Of a stretch of 64,000 nt of DNA, positions 29,993-38,465 are shown piece after piece. The DNA is from Rhizobiales bacterium Ga0077537. GTDB taxonomy: Bacteria; Pseudomonadota; Alphaproteobacteria; Rhizobiales; Hyphomicrobiaceae. Within the stretch, counting starts at the first letter, position 1; the number at the start of each line of letters is the position of its first letter. The notes beneath the pieces were generated by a model that had not been told where the DNA came from, ran no database searches, and saw only the letters and a list, made by a program, of their open reading frames with translations. The stretch lies in NCBI GenBank assembly GCA_001464955.1, contig LNEM01000009.1, positions 473,148 through 537,147 of the forward strand, read 5' to 3'. Position numbers and translations under genes: made by a program.

Positions 29993-30595
29993 CTACTTCT
30001 TCTCGTCGGTGCCCACCTGCGGGAAGCCGGCGCGCATGTAGGCGATGACCGCCCAGATCTCGTCGCGGCTGAGCTTGTCGCGAAACGCCGGCATCGCCGA
30101 CTGGAATTGTGCCCCGCCGTCCGAAATCGACCACAGCAGGTATTCGTCGATCGATATCGGGCGCCGGATCATGAAGGCCAGCAGCGCCGGCGAAGGCGAA
30201 ACGGCGTTCTCGGCGTCGCCGTCACCGAGGCCATCCTTGCCGTGGCAGGACGCGCACTGGGTGGCGTAAATCCGGGCTCCGCGCGCGGTGGTCTCGGGGC
30301 CGGGGGCGAGTGGCGAGCGGGCGCCATCGTAGTCCGTCGGGACGCCATAGTTCATGTAGGTCGTGTGCCGGAGGAGCCGGGTCATCATGCCTTTCGGCAT
30401 GCGTCCCGGTCCCCAGAGTTCCCGCACCATCCAGTCCGGCTGCCAATAGTCGGGGCCGGGTCGTGACTGTTGCGCGGGCGGTGTCTGTTGCGCGGGCGGT
30501 GGTGTCTGGGCGACAGCCGGCGTCCCCAGAGCGGCGGCCGCCGCAGCCATCAGGGCGACGAGCGTACGGCGACCTCGCGTGGCTCGGCATGACAT
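29993..30595 (-). CDS. Secreted single-haem c-type cytochrome
   Basis: A 200-residue exported cytochrome. The start at 30595 has GGAGGG eight bases upstream. The signal peptide runs to about residue 30 (LVALMAAAAAALGTPAVAQ), followed by a Pro/Gln-rich linker. The haem motif CASCH lies in GARIYATQCASCHGKDGLGDG, with a probable axial Met in SAMPAFRDKLSRDEIWAVIAYM. The overall pattern is class I cytochrome c (cytochrome_CBB3/C553-like) with an N-terminal extension containing DYWQPDWMVRELWGPGRM. The electron partner is unknown. It lies 44 bases downstream of the HicA-like gene on the same strand and could be co-transcribed with it. Confidence 0.86.
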   Translation of the reverse strand: MSCRATRGRRTLVALMAAAAAALGTPAVAQTPPPAQQTPPAQQSRPGPDYWQPDWMVRELWGPGRMPKGMMTRLLRHTTYMNYGVPTDYDGARSPLAPGPETTARGARIYATQCASCHGKDGLGDGDAENAVSPSPALLAFMIRRPISIDEYLLWSISDGGAQFQSAMPAFRDKLSRDEIWAVIAYMRAGFPQVGTDEKK

Positions 30596-30639
30596 GGCTG
30601 TACCCTCCCCTGCCCTCATGATCCGTTGTCGAGCATCCC

Positions 30640-30903
30640 TCACGCAGGATACGCGGCTGGATCGACGCCGCACATCTCGAGGAACTTGCGCACCTGGATC
30701 ACCTCCTCTTTCGGGAGACTGTGGTGGGCGTGGGTGAAGGCGGCGGTGTGTCCCTTCAGGGTGACGCCGATGCGGTTTCCGGACTTGTTCTCGACTTCGG
30801 CGCCGAGGTCCTCGAGCACGTGGACGACGTCCTTGAAGTCGATGTTTGCGCTCACGGGATGGGCGAACAGAGCGTGCAGGACCTTGCGATGGCGATGGTT
30901 CAT
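30640..30903 (-). CDS. HicA-fold protein (YcfA family), no antitoxin partner
   Basis: The 87-residue basic protein has the HicA beta-alpha-beta-beta-alpha pattern (KVLHALFAHPVSANIDFKDVVHVLEDLGAEVENK, then strand-rich NRIGVTLKGHTAAFTH and a final helix PKEEVIQVRKFLEMCG). In active HicA toxins a GSH motif precedes the strands; here the position reads GNR, so the catalytic histidine seems missing. No HicB-like gene is adjacent: downstream is a cytochrome c, upstream a divergent TauE/SafE permease. It is more likely a domesticated RNA-binding HicA relative than a working toxin. Histidine-rich near the middle (HAHHSL). Confidence 0.65.
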   Translation of the reverse strand: MNHRHRKVLHALFAHPVSANIDFKDVVHVLEDLGAEVENKSGNRIGVTLKGHTAAFTHAHHSLPKEEVIQVRKFLEMCGVDPAAYPA

Positions 30904-31115
30904 GGGGCCGGGTTCCTCAGGTTCGAGCTTTGGTCAAGGAATGCCGGTGTCCCGGCCGGGTGATGTTGCGCGAGATCAATCGCGGTCCGGGCCGTGTGTC
31001 ATTGACGGCGCTGCCGAGCTGAGGCTCACTGCCTTCCCTCTCACCGCGATCCGGCCAGGTGGACCCGCGCGTCCCTCGAGTGCCGCCGACGCAACGCTGC
31101 TGACCTGGATCCTTC

Positions 31116-31943
31116 ATGACCGCACTCGACTGGCCGTCACTCGCCCTGCTGGCGCTCGCGCTGGCCGCGGCGGGTTTTCTTTCGGGCTTTCTCGCCGGGC
31201 TGCTCGGCGTCGGCGGTGGTGCGGTCGTCGTCATCTCGCTCTACGAGACGTTCCGCATCATGGGCGTCGACGAGGCCGTCCGGATGCATCTCGCCACGGG
31301 CACGGGGCTCGCCATCATCGCGCCGACCACGCTCAGGTCGTTCGCGGCGCATCGCGCGCACGGTCTGGTCGATCTCGCCTTCGTCAAGCGCATGGCGCTC
31401 CCGGTGATCTTCGGCGTCGTGCTCGGCTCGCTCGTCGCGAAGCAATCGGGTGGCGACGTGCTCAAGTGGGTCTGGGTGGTGATGGGGTCCTTCATGGCCA
31501 TCCGGATGTTTCTCGGCCGGGACGAGTGGCGGCTCGGGCCGGACATTCCCAAAAGTCGTTTCGTCGAACTCTACGGAGTCGGCATCGGCACGATCTCGAC
31601 GCTGATGAGCATCGGTGGCGGCGCCTATGTCGTCATGCTGATGACGCTCTATGGGCGGGGGCTCAAGCAGGCGGTCGCGACCTCGTCCGGATTCGGGCCG
31701 CTCATTGCCGTGCCGGGGGTTCTGGGCTTCATCTGGGCCGGGTGGGGCGCGGACGCATTGCCGCCGGGCTCGGTCGGCTATGTCAGCCTGCTCGGAGCGG
31801 CGCTCTCGATCCCGACCGGATTGCTCGCGGCCCCGATCGGGGCGCGCCTGTCGCATGGGCTCTCGAAGCGCCGGCTGGAGCTGTCGTTCGCCGTATTCAT
31901 GACGGTCGTGGTGTGCCGGTTCCTCGCCAGTCTTCTCCTTTAG
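31116..31943 (+). CDS. TauE/SafE-family sulfite exporter-like permease
   Basis: A 275-residue membrane protein with about eight membrane segments and the two family repeats: GFLSGFLAGLLGVGGGAVVV near the N-terminus and GVGIGTISTLMSIGGGAYVV in the second half. Such proteins export or import sulfite, sulfonates or other organic anions across the inner membrane. The gene is alone, divergent from the HicA-like gene, with a 7-base inverted pair (31952-31958 and 31972-31978) just past its stop that may act as a terminator. Substrate not readable. Confidence 0.88.
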   Translation: MTALDWPSLALLALALAAAGFLSGFLAGLLGVGGGAVVVISLYETFRIMGVDEAVRMHLATGTGLAIIAPTTLRSFAAHRAHGLVDLAFVKRMALPVIFGVVLGSLVAKQSGGDVLKWVWVVMGSFMAIRMFLGRDEWRLGPDIPKSRFVELYGVGIGTISTLMSIGGGAYVVMLMTLYGRGLKQAVATSSGFGPLIAVPGVLGFIWAGWGADALPPGSVGYVSLLGAALSIPTGLLAAPIGARLSHGLSKRRLELSFAVFMTVVVCRFLASLLL

Positions 31944-31951
31944 GTTCCACT

Positions 31952-31978
31952 CGCCTCAGGATGGCTCCGGGTGAGGCG
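31952..31978 (+). terminator. Hairpin after the TauE/SafE permease gene
   Basis: CGCCTCA and TGAGGCG form a perfect 7-base stem with a 13-base loop, starting nine bases after the stop codon. No T-run follows, so intrinsic termination would be weak; it could equally protect the 3' end or be fortuitous in GC-rich DNA. Confidence 0.35.
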
Positions 31979-32285
31979 TGTCCTCTGGCACTCGCCCCAG
32001 AGCCGACACGGAAGTGATCGGTTCGGCGCACGGGTACGGACAATCATCGATAGCCAGTCTGCCGCCGTGCCTGCTTGTCCCGAGGCGCGCCCTGCGCCGC
32101 CGCGCAACGCTCCGCTGTTGGCCGCCGTGGCCGGAGGAAGAGCGCGTTTCAGCTCATGTCTGAGCCAAATTTGGGCAACCTGCCTGGCGACACCGGCGCA
32201 GAAAGCATGCGAAGCTGCGTCGATCGGGCGGCGGGGCACGGCCGGTCCGGTGCCTCTAGCCCCGCGCAATGACATGGAGAGACGC
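31979..32285. other. Upstream region of the amino-acid ABC transporter operon, no gene seen
   Basis: About 300 bases between the permease hairpin and the binding-protein start. Open frames here lack coding character. No convincing sigma-54 (GG-N10-GC) or sigma-70 promoter could be identified by eye. The ribosome binding site of the next gene (GGAGA at 32275-32279) closes the interval. Confidence 0.5.
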
Positions 32286-33116
32286 ATGAGAACATCGCTA
32301 GGCCTGGTGGCCGCCGTCCTGGCCGCCGTCGCTGTCGCACCGACGGCCTTTCCGGCCGCTGCCGATCAACTCGACGACATCAAGAAGAGGGGAACGCTCG
32401 TCGTCGGGGTAAAGACGGACTATCCGCCGTGGGGCATGCGCGACTCGTCCGGCGCCATCGTCGGCATGGAGCCGGACATGGCGGCCGACGTCGCCAAGCG
32501 GCTCGGCGTCAAGCTGGAGCTGGTGTCCGTCGTCTCGTCGAACCGCATGCAGTTCCTGCAGCAGGGCAAGATCGACCTGATGATCGCGACGATGAGCGAC
32601 ACGCCGGAGCGCCGCAAGGTCGTCGGCATCGTCGACCCCGTCTACTACGCCTCGGGCGTCGCGATCCTCGCCAACGCCAAGGCCAATGTGAAGTCCGCCG
32701 CCGATCTCAAGGGCAAGCCGGTCTGTGCCTTGCAGGGCGCGTTCTACAACAACGAGCTGCAATCGAAGTACACCGGCCAGGATCTTGTCGCCTTCAAGGG
32801 GCTGCCCGAGGCCGAGCAGGCGCTGCTTGATGGCCGTTGCGTGGGCTTCGTCTACGACGACGTCGTCCTGGTCTGGAAGAAGGCGCAGGAGGGAAAGAAA
32901 TGGGAGGGCTTCGAGGTCGTCCAGCTGACGGAGTGGAAGCCGGTCCCCTGGGGCCTCGCGGTGAAGATCGACGAGATTTCGGCGCCGTGGGGCAAGTTCA
33001 TGGCGCAGACCGTGACGGACTGGCTGAAATCCGGCACCCTCGTTGCGCTCGAGAAGAAGTGGGTGGGCAGCAATACACCCTGGTTGCTCGAAGCGACGGC
33101 GAAGGCCAAGCAGTAA
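32286..33116 (+). CDS. Amino-acid ABC transporter, periplasmic binding protein
   Basis: The 276-residue family 3 solute-binding protein has a signal peptide (MRTSLGLVAAVLAAVAVAPT, cleavage near PAAA at about 25), then the family opening DQLDDIKKRGTLVVGVKTDYPPWG, GMEPDMAADVAKRLGVKLELV, LQQGKIDLMIATMSDTPER and KGKPVCALQGAFYN. The residues match the polar amino-acid/cystine-type group; the ligand is not readable. The ATG at 32286 follows GGAGA. It is the first gene of a transporter operon ending with the decarboxylase gene dgdA. Its separation from the permease by 412 bases, with a strong hairpin after the stop, is typical of operons that make more binding protein than membrane subunits. Confidence 0.92.
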   Translation: MRTSLGLVAAVLAAVAVAPTAFPAAADQLDDIKKRGTLVVGVKTDYPPWGMRDSSGAIVGMEPDMAADVAKRLGVKLELVSVVSSNRMQFLQQGKIDLMIATMSDTPERRKVVGIVDPVYYASGVAILANAKANVKSAADLKGKPVCALQGAFYNNELQSKYTGQDLVAFKGLPEAEQALLDGRCVGFVYDDVVLVWKKAQEGKKWEGFEVVQLTEWKPVPWGLAVKIDEISAPWGKFMAQTVTDWLKSGTLVALEKKWVGSNTPWLLEATAKAKQ

Positions 33117-33130
33117 TCGCTCTTCGCTGG

Positions 33131-33154
33131 GGCCCGGGTGGTGACAGCCGGGCC
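33131..33154 (+). promoter_or_regulatory. Stem-loop after the binding-protein gene (transcript attenuation or stabilisation)
   Basis: GGCCCGG (33131-33137) pairs perfectly with CCGGGCC (33148-33154) around a 10-base loop, 14 bases past the stop. No T-run follows. Intergenic stem-loops at this place commonly stabilise binding-protein mRNA or partly stop read-through into permease genes. Confidence 0.5.
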
Positions 33155-33528
33155 ATGCGGCGGACAGCCTCCCGGCGTCGGCATTCAGCTCACCTGTCGT
33201 CAGCATGGCGGCAGGTGCGCTCCAAGGAGCGGGGTCAGGCTCCGTCCCGGCATCGTCCGGTGGGCGGCGAGAGCCCGACAGGCGATGATCGGCGCACTTC
33301 GGCTCTGGTCGATGCGGGATGAGAGTGCCGACGGGAGCAGGCTCTACCGGCTCGGGAGTGGAGCCTGGTGCCCTGGCCGCAGGCGAGACGGGAGTTTGCA
33401 GTCGATCGGCTCGGGGACGCCGGAGCGGCTCTCGCAGTGCTCTGACCGGGGCCCCGACTGTTCACAATCCGCGTGGTGCGGCGACCGGGACTTCGCAATG
33501 ACACGCCGGATGATCACGAAAGTTGCGC
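33155..33528. other. Long intergenic region between binding protein and first permease
   Basis: About 370 bases with no frame that looks coding on either strand. It may hold a secondary promoter for the permease-ATPase-dgdA part or a small RNA; neither is evident. The spacing is larger than in most amino-acid ABC operons. Confidence 0.45.
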
Positions 33529-34275
33529 ATGGATAGTTTCTGGGAGCTTCTGCGGGGCCTTCACGACAGCTACGGGATAAATCTCGTCCATTTCTACGAT
33601 GGCTTCGAACGCGGGCGGTTGCTGCGGGGCATGTGGACCACCGTCAAGCTGGCGGTGATCTGTATCGTGCTCAGCGTCGTCATCGGCATGATCGGGGCCT
33701 GGTTGCAGGGTAGCCGCCTGAAGCTCCTGAAAGCGCTGGTCCAAGGCTACATCCAGTTTTTCCGCAATACCCCGCCGCTGGTACAGATGTATTTCTTCTA
33801 CTTCGCGCTCGGGCCGCAGATGCCGCGCATCGTCAATGAGCACGGCATTGCGCAGCCGATGCTCGGCAGCTTCGAATGGGCTGTCCTGTCGCTGTCGTTC
33901 TTCGCCGGCGCGTTCAATGTCGAAATCTTCCGCTCCGGCATCGAGGCCGTGCAGAAATCGACCGTCGAGGCGGCTGACTCGCTCGGCTTCAACCGCCTTC
34001 AGATCTATTGGTACGTCGTGCTGCCGCTGGCCATCCGCTTCTGCCTGCCGGCGCTCAACAACAATCTCGTCAATCTAGCCAAGACGACGACGCAAGCCTA
34101 TGCGATCGCCGTGCCCGAGACATTGTTCGTCGCCAGTCAGATCTGGTCGGACCGGATCAATGTCTTCGAGATGATGATCACACTGCTCACCTTCTACCTG
34201 CTGCTGGTCGGCATGTTCGTGTGGATCATGGCCCGTGTCGAACGCGCCCTCCATGTGCCGGGGTTCGGGCGATGA
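33529..34275 (+). CDS. Amino-acid ABC transporter permease 1 (HisM/GlnP type)
   Basis: The 248-residue inner-membrane permease has about five membrane segments (for example LAVICIVLSVVIGMIGAWL and SFEWAVLSLSFFAGAFNVEIF). The amino-acid permease signature is clear: YIQFFRNTPPLVQMYFFYFALG and the ATPase-docking EAA region IEAVQKSTVEAADSLGFNRLQIYWYVVLP. The ATG at 33529 is chosen over a TTG two codons earlier; the ribosome binding site is weak. Its stop overlaps the next permease start (ATGA), so the two are translationally coupled and form a heterodimer. Confidence 0.92.
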   Translation: MDSFWELLRGLHDSYGINLVHFYDGFERGRLLRGMWTTVKLAVICIVLSVVIGMIGAWLQGSRLKLLKALVQGYIQFFRNTPPLVQMYFFYFALGPQMPRIVNEHGIAQPMLGSFEWAVLSLSFFAGAFNVEIFRSGIEAVQKSTVEAADSLGFNRLQIYWYVVLPLAIRFCLPALNNNLVNLAKTTTQAYAIAVPETLFVASQIWSDRINVFEMMITLLTFYLLLVGMFVWIMARVERALHVPGFGR

Positions 34276-35156
34276 GGCGGTATCAGGGCGACGCGAGTTG
34301 CGCAGGTCCCGCCGAGCCCGCGCCTCCGGCTGGCGAAAGCGGTTACACGGCCGCGAACTTCACGCCCCGTGCGCTCGCTATCGTCCTCGGCGTCTTCTGC
34401 GTCGTGGTCTTGGCGGGTGAAGCACTGGCGCAGATGCGTTCAGGCGGACCGAGCCGGAGCATCGTCGCCACACTCGTCGCCTGGACGCCGCTGATCCTCT
34501 TCGGCCCACCGCGCGAGTTCGGCGGCTTTGCGCTCAACATCGCTGTCAGTTTCCTTGCGATGGCCATCGGCACGGTGGCGGGTCTCTTCCTCGGCATCGG
34601 CCAGATTTCCCTGAGCCCTGCCGTGCGCAAGGTCTCGTGGGCCATCACCCAGTTCTTCCGCAATTCTCCGTGGCTCGTCCTGCTGTTCTTCGTGATGCTG
34701 CTGACGCCGTTCCAGATCAAGATCGCCGGCTACACCATTCCGCTTCCAGCCTGGCTGAAGGCGACGTTCGGCCTGTCGCTGCCCGTCATGGCCAACTTCG
34801 CCGAGATCGTGCGCGGCTCGATCAACTCGATCCCGACCAGCCAATGGGAGTCCGCCGAAAGCCTCGCCTTCACGCGCATGCAGACGATCTGGCGGATCAT
34901 CCTGCCGCAATGCGTGAAGCGCATGACGCCGCCGTGGATGAACTGGTACGCGATCCTGACGATGGCGACCCCGCTGATCTCGATCGTCGGCGTCAACGAT
35001 GCCATGACGCTGACGCAGGACGCGCTGGCGGCCGAGCAGCGCTCGGAGTTGCTGATGCCGATGTACGGACTGCTGCTCGTGTTCTTCTTCGTCTATTGCT
35101 ATCCGATCGCGCGGTGGACGATCTATCTCGAGCGCAAGTTCGCGGTGCGATCTTGA
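34272..35156 (+). CDS. Amino-acid ABC transporter permease 2
   Basis: A 294-residue permease with an unusually long N-terminus (about 35 hydrophilic residues) before the first membrane segment ALAIVLGVFCVVVLAGEAL. The family pattern follows: NIAVSFLAMAIGTVAGLFLGIG, ITQFFRNSPWLVLLFFVMLL, and the EAA-type loop VRGSINSIPTSQWESAESLAFTRMQTIWRIILPQ. The start overlaps the first permease's stop by four bases. The ATPase gene follows 13 bases later. With its partner it forms the translocation pore for the amino acid delivered by the binding protein. Confidence 0.92.
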   Translation: MRRYQGDASCAGPAEPAPPAGESGYTAANFTPRALAIVLGVFCVVVLAGEALAQMRSGGPSRSIVATLVAWTPLILFGPPREFGGFALNIAVSFLAMAIGTVAGLFLGIGQISLSPAVRKVSWAITQFFRNSPWLVLLFFVMLLTPFQIKIAGYTIPLPAWLKATFGLSLPVMANFAEIVRGSINSIPTSQWESAESLAFTRMQTIWRIILPQCVKRMTPPWMNWYAILTMATPLISIVGVNDAMTLTQDALAAEQRSELLMPMYGLLLVFFFVYCYPIARWTIYLERKFAVRS

Positions 35157-35169
35157 GGAGTCTTGCTGC

Positions 35170-35928
35170 ATGACCGTGGCCGCCGGGTGGACACCGGATC
35201 AACCCATCATCCGCATCGTCGACGTGCACAAGTCGTTCGGTACCAACGCGGTCCTGAAGGGCGTCACGTTCGATGTTGCGAAGGGCGAGGTGGTGTGCGT
35301 CATCGGGCCGTCGGGCTCCGGCAAGTCGACGCTGCTCCGGTGCATCAACGCGCTGGTGCCGATCGACAAGGGCTCCATCAAGGTCGAGGGCCGGGAGGTT
35401 CACGATCCCGCGCTGGACAAGCTGGAGCTGCGCAAGAAGGTCGGCATGGTGTTCCAGAGCTACAATCTCTTCCCGCACAAGACCGCGCTCGACAATGTCA
35501 TGATGGCGCCCCTGCACGTCCTGAAGCGCGGCAAGGACGAGGTCGAGGCACAAGCCAGGCAGCTCATCAAGAAAGTGCGGCTCGAAGGCAAGGAGGCGGC
35601 CTACCCAGGCGAGCTTTCGGGCGGCCAGCAGCAGCGCGTCGCCATTGCCCGATCACTCGCCATGAACCCCGACATCATGCTGTTCGACGAGGTGACCGCG
35701 GCCCTCGATCCCGAGACCGTCAAGGAGGTTCTCCTGACGATCCGCGAGCTCGCCGAGGACGGCATGACCTGCATGCTGGTGACCCACGAGATGGGATTTG
35801 CCCGCGAAGTCGGCGATCACATCTACTTCACCGACCGCGGCGTCATCGTCGAGCACGGGCCGCCCGAGAGCTTCTTCAAGAGCGCCAGCGATCCCCGCAC
35901 GCGCCAGTTCCTGAGCCAGATCCTCTAA
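35170..35928 (+). CDS. Amino-acid ABC transporter ATP-binding protein
   Basis: The 252-residue ATPase has Walker A IGPSGSGKSTLLRCIN (about 40-55), Q-loop VFQSYNLFPHKT, signature LSGGQQQRVAIARSL, Walker B MLFDEVTAALDPE and the switch histidine in MLVTHEMGFAREVGD. It is the HisP/GlnQ type. Position and length are normal. It follows permease 2 by 13 bases and is followed 51 bases later by dgdA, so the five genes probably form one transcription unit driven from upstream of the binding protein. Confidence 0.96.
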   Translation: MTVAAGWTPDQPIIRIVDVHKSFGTNAVLKGVTFDVAKGEVVCVIGPSGSGKSTLLRCINALVPIDKGSIKVEGREVHDPALDKLELRKKVGMVFQSYNLFPHKTALDNVMMAPLHVLKRGKDEVEAQARQLIKKVRLEGKEAAYPGELSGGQQQRVAIARSLAMNPDIMLFDEVTAALDPETVKEVLLTIRELAEDGMTCMLVTHEMGFAREVGDHIYFTDRGVIVEHGPPESFFKSASDPRTRQFLSQIL

Positions 35929-35979
35929 ACCACCGCGCGCCCGACCGCCAACCCCGCCCCAGATGGAGCCCCGACGAGC

Positions 35980-37284
35980 ATGAGCACCGAAACCGTCCCC
36001 CACTCCGAGGCGCTCTGGGCCAGGGCCGATCGGCATCTCGTGCGCTACGGTCATTTCTTCCAGCCGGCGATCATCGAGAAGGCGCAGGGCGCCTACATGA
36101 CCACCACCGACGGTCGCCGCCTGCTCGATTTCGCGTCCGGACAGATGAGTGCCATCCTCGGCCATAGTCATCCCGAGATCACGGAGGTGATCCGCGAGCA
36201 GTGCGGCGACCTCGTGCATCTCTACAGCCAACTCCTGTCGCGGCCGGTGATCGATCTCGCGGAGGCGCTGGCCAAGGTGGCGCCGGGGCATCTCAGCAAG
36301 GTGCTGCTGCTCTCGACGGGCGGCGAATCCAACGAAGCCGCCTTGCGCATGGCGAAGACGGCAACGGGTGGCTACGAGATCCTCGCCTTGTCACGATCCT
36401 GGCACGGCGTCACGCAGGGCGCTGCGTCGGCGACCTACAACAGCAGCCGGAAGGGGCATGGCCCCGCCGCGCCCGGCTCGTTCGTGCTGCCGGCTCCGAT
36501 GCCGTATCGCCCCGCATTCCTGAAAGGCGACAGCTACGACTGGCAGACGGAACTCGACTATGGCTTCGACCTTTACGACCGCCAGTCGACGGGCAATCCG
36601 GCTGCGCTGATCGTCGAGTCGATCCTGTCATCGGGGGGCGTCATCGTACCGCCCGACGGCTACATCAAGGCGTTGACCGAGCGCGCGCGCCAACGCGGCA
36701 TGCTGGTGATCGTCGACGAGGCACAGACAGGTCTCGGCCGCACCGGCCAGATGTTCGCCTGCGAGCACGATGGGATCGTGCCCGATTTCATCACGCTTTC
36801 GAAAACGATCGGAGCCGGGCTCGCGCTCTCCGCCGTGCTGACGACGCCCGAGATCGAGGAAAAGTGCTTCGAGAACAAGTTTCATTTCTACACGACGCAC
36901 GCATCGGACCCGCTCCCGGCAGCGGTGGGGCTCAAGGTGCTCGAGATCATCCTGCGCGACCGGCTGGCCGATCGGGCTCGCATTGCAGGCGAGCGTTTGC
37001 GCAACGGCTTCGAAGCGATGATGCAGCGTTACGAGGTCATCGGCGACGTGCGCGGTCGCGGCTTGCTGATGGGGATCGAGCTGGTTCGGGACCGCCATAC
37101 CAAGGAGCCGGCGCCTGACCTCGCGCTCCGTGTCATGAACGGCTGCCTCGATCGCGGCCTGTCGACGAGCATCGTGCGCGGCAATCTCGGGGTGTTCCGG
37201 CTGGCACCGCCGATCACCATCTCGGATGCCGACCTGGATCTCGGCCTCTCGATCTTCGAGGAGTCACTGAAGGCTTGCCTCTGA
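35980..37284 (+). CDS. dgdA: 2,2-dialkylglycine decarboxylase (PLP, class III aminotransferase fold)
   Basis: This 434-residue enzyme is of class III aminotransferase type. The known Burkholderia cepacia dialkylglycine decarboxylase uses Gln52, Trp138, Ser215, Asp243, Lys272 and Arg406. Equivalents appear here at a constant offset: Q55 (FASGQMSAILGH), W141 (SRSWHGVTQGAAS), S218 (ESILSSGG), D246 (VDEAQTGLGRTG) and K275 (TLSKTIGAGL), with R407 in VFRLAPPIT. The Gln, Trp and Ser combination separates this family from ordinary aminotransferases. The enzyme decarboxylates 2,2-dialkylglycines such as 2-aminoisobutyrate and transaminates pyruvate. It follows an amino-acid ABC transporter, suggesting uptake and use of such amino acids. 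No DgdR-type regulator is adjacent. Confidence 0.85.
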   Translation: MSTETVPHSEALWARADRHLVRYGHFFQPAIIEKAQGAYMTTTDGRRLLDFASGQMSAILGHSHPEITEVIREQCGDLVHLYSQLLSRPVIDLAEALAKVAPGHLSKVLLLSTGGESNEAALRMAKTATGGYEILALSRSWHGVTQGAASATYNSSRKGHGPAAPGSFVLPAPMPYRPAFLKGDSYDWQTELDYGFDLYDRQSTGNPAALIVESILSSGGVIVPPDGYIKALTERARQRGMLVIVDEAQTGLGRTGQMFACEHDGIVPDFITLSKTIGAGLALSAVLTTPEIEEKCFENKFHFYTTHASDPLPAAVGLKVLEIILRDRLADRARIAGERLRNGFEAMMQRYEVIGDVRGRGLLMGIELVRDRHTKEPAPDLALRVMNGCLDRGLSTSIVRGNLGVFRLAPPITISDADLDLGLSIFEESLKACL

Positions 37285-37421
37285 CGTCCAGTCGCCCATT
37301 CACGGTGCTCGGTGAGGCCGCCAGAGGATTGGTGGCCCCCCGATGCGACAGGCCAGAGACGATCTTCGGACGGTTGCCGCACGCCGTAAGGACCGGATGA
37401 CGGCCTATGGCCCGTTCGAAC

Positions 37422-38465
37422 TCAGCGCCCCATCGTCGTCGGATCCGGGCCAAGGCGCACGAGCAGTTTGCCGAAGTTCTCGCCGCGCAGGAGGCCGATG
37501 AAGGCACGCGGTGCCCGCTCGATACCGTCGACAATATCTTCCCTGTACTTCACGCGGCCGCTGCGCACGAGTTCGCCCATGGCGCGGCGTGCCGGCTCGA
37601 AACGGGGTGCGAAGTCCGAGACGATGAAGCCGCGCATGGTGACGCGGCGGCCGACCATCGGCCAGAGCAGCCGCGGGCCCATCTCGGGACGTTCGGCGTT
37701 GTAGGCGGAAATAGAGCCGCAGAGGGGAACGCGAGCCCAGAAGTTGAGGAGCGGGATGACCGCATCGGTGACCGGCCCGCCGACGTTGTCGAAATAGACG
37801 TCGATGCCATTGGGGCAGGCGTGCCGGAGCGCGCCTTCGAGATCGTTTCCAGCCTTGTAGTCGACGGCGGCGTCGAAGCCGAGTTCGTCGCGGATGAACG
37901 CACACTTCTTCGCACCTCCGGCGATGCCGACGACGCGGCAACCGGAGAGCTTCGCAAGCTGGCCCACCACCTGTCCGACGGCGCCCGAGGCCGCGGAGAC
38001 GACGACGGTCTCGCCCGGCTTCGGCTGCCCGATCTCGTAGAGGCCGAACCATGCTGTCAGACCCGGCATGCCGAGAATGCCGTTCGCCGTCGAGATCGGT
38101 GCGAGGGACGGATCGATACGTCGGAGGGCATGGCCGTTGCTGAGGCCATACTCCTGCCAGCCGAGCCGCTCCTCGACGAGGTCGCCGGGCTTGAAGGCCG
38201 GATTGTTCGAGGCGACGACCTCGCCGACGGTGCCTCCCTCCATCACCTCACCGATGCCGACGGGCTTGGCGTAGGACGCCACGTCGCGCATCCGCCCGCG
38301 CATGTAGGGGTCGAGCGACATGTAGACGACGCGCACCAGCACCTGATTGGTGCCGACGGTCGGCATGGGCACCGTCTCGATGCGGAAGTCGCTCTCGGCA
38401 GGCTCACCAGGTGGGCGTCGGGCGAGCACGACGCGGCGATAGGAGGTGGGGATTGCCTGGGACAT
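37422..38465 (-). CDS. NADP-dependent MDR oxidoreductase (CurA/YncB, prostaglandin-reductase-like)
   Basis: A 347-residue zinc-independent medium-chain reductase. The N-terminal part has RRVVLARRPPGEPAESDF and SLDPYMRGRMRD, hallmarks of the leukotriene B4 12-hydroxydehydrogenase/curcumin reductase group. The Rossmann motif VSAASGAVGQVVGQLAKLSG and VDYKAGNDLEGAL follow, then YFDNVGGPVTDAVIPLLN. These enzymes reduce alpha,beta-unsaturated carbonyls with NADPH. The gene is convergent with dgdA and 177 bases downstream of the alpha/beta hydrolase gene on the same strand. No zinc ligands are present, as expected. Confidence 0.9.
   Translation of the reverse strand: MSQAIPTSYRRVVLARRPPGEPAESDFRIETVPMPTVGTNQVLVRVVYMSLDPYMRGRMRDVASYAKPVGIGEVMEGGTVGEVVASNNPAFKPGDLVEERLGWQEYGLSNGHALRRIDPSLAPISTANGILGMPGLTAWFGLYEIGQPKPGETVVVSAASGAVGQVVGQLAKLSGCRVVGIAGGAKKCAFIRDELGFDAAVDYKAGNDLEGALRHACPNGIDVYFDNVGGPVTDAVIPLLNFWARVPLCGSISAYNAERPEMGPRLLWPMVGRRVTMRGFIVSDFAPRFEPARRAMGELVRSGRVKYREDIVDGIERAPRAFIGLLRGENFGKLLVRLGPDPTTMGR

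Noticed and set aside
30966..30979. FNR/FixK-like palindrome TTGCG-N4-ATCAA
   Set aside because: Two of the five left half-site bases deviate from consensus and no aligned promoter is visible, so it is mentioned only within a finding and not called as a site.
31944..32285. Sigma-54 promoter upstream of the amino-acid ABC operon
   Set aside because: A TGGCAC word at about 31986 lacks a GC doublet at the required spacing; no valid -24/-12 pair was found.
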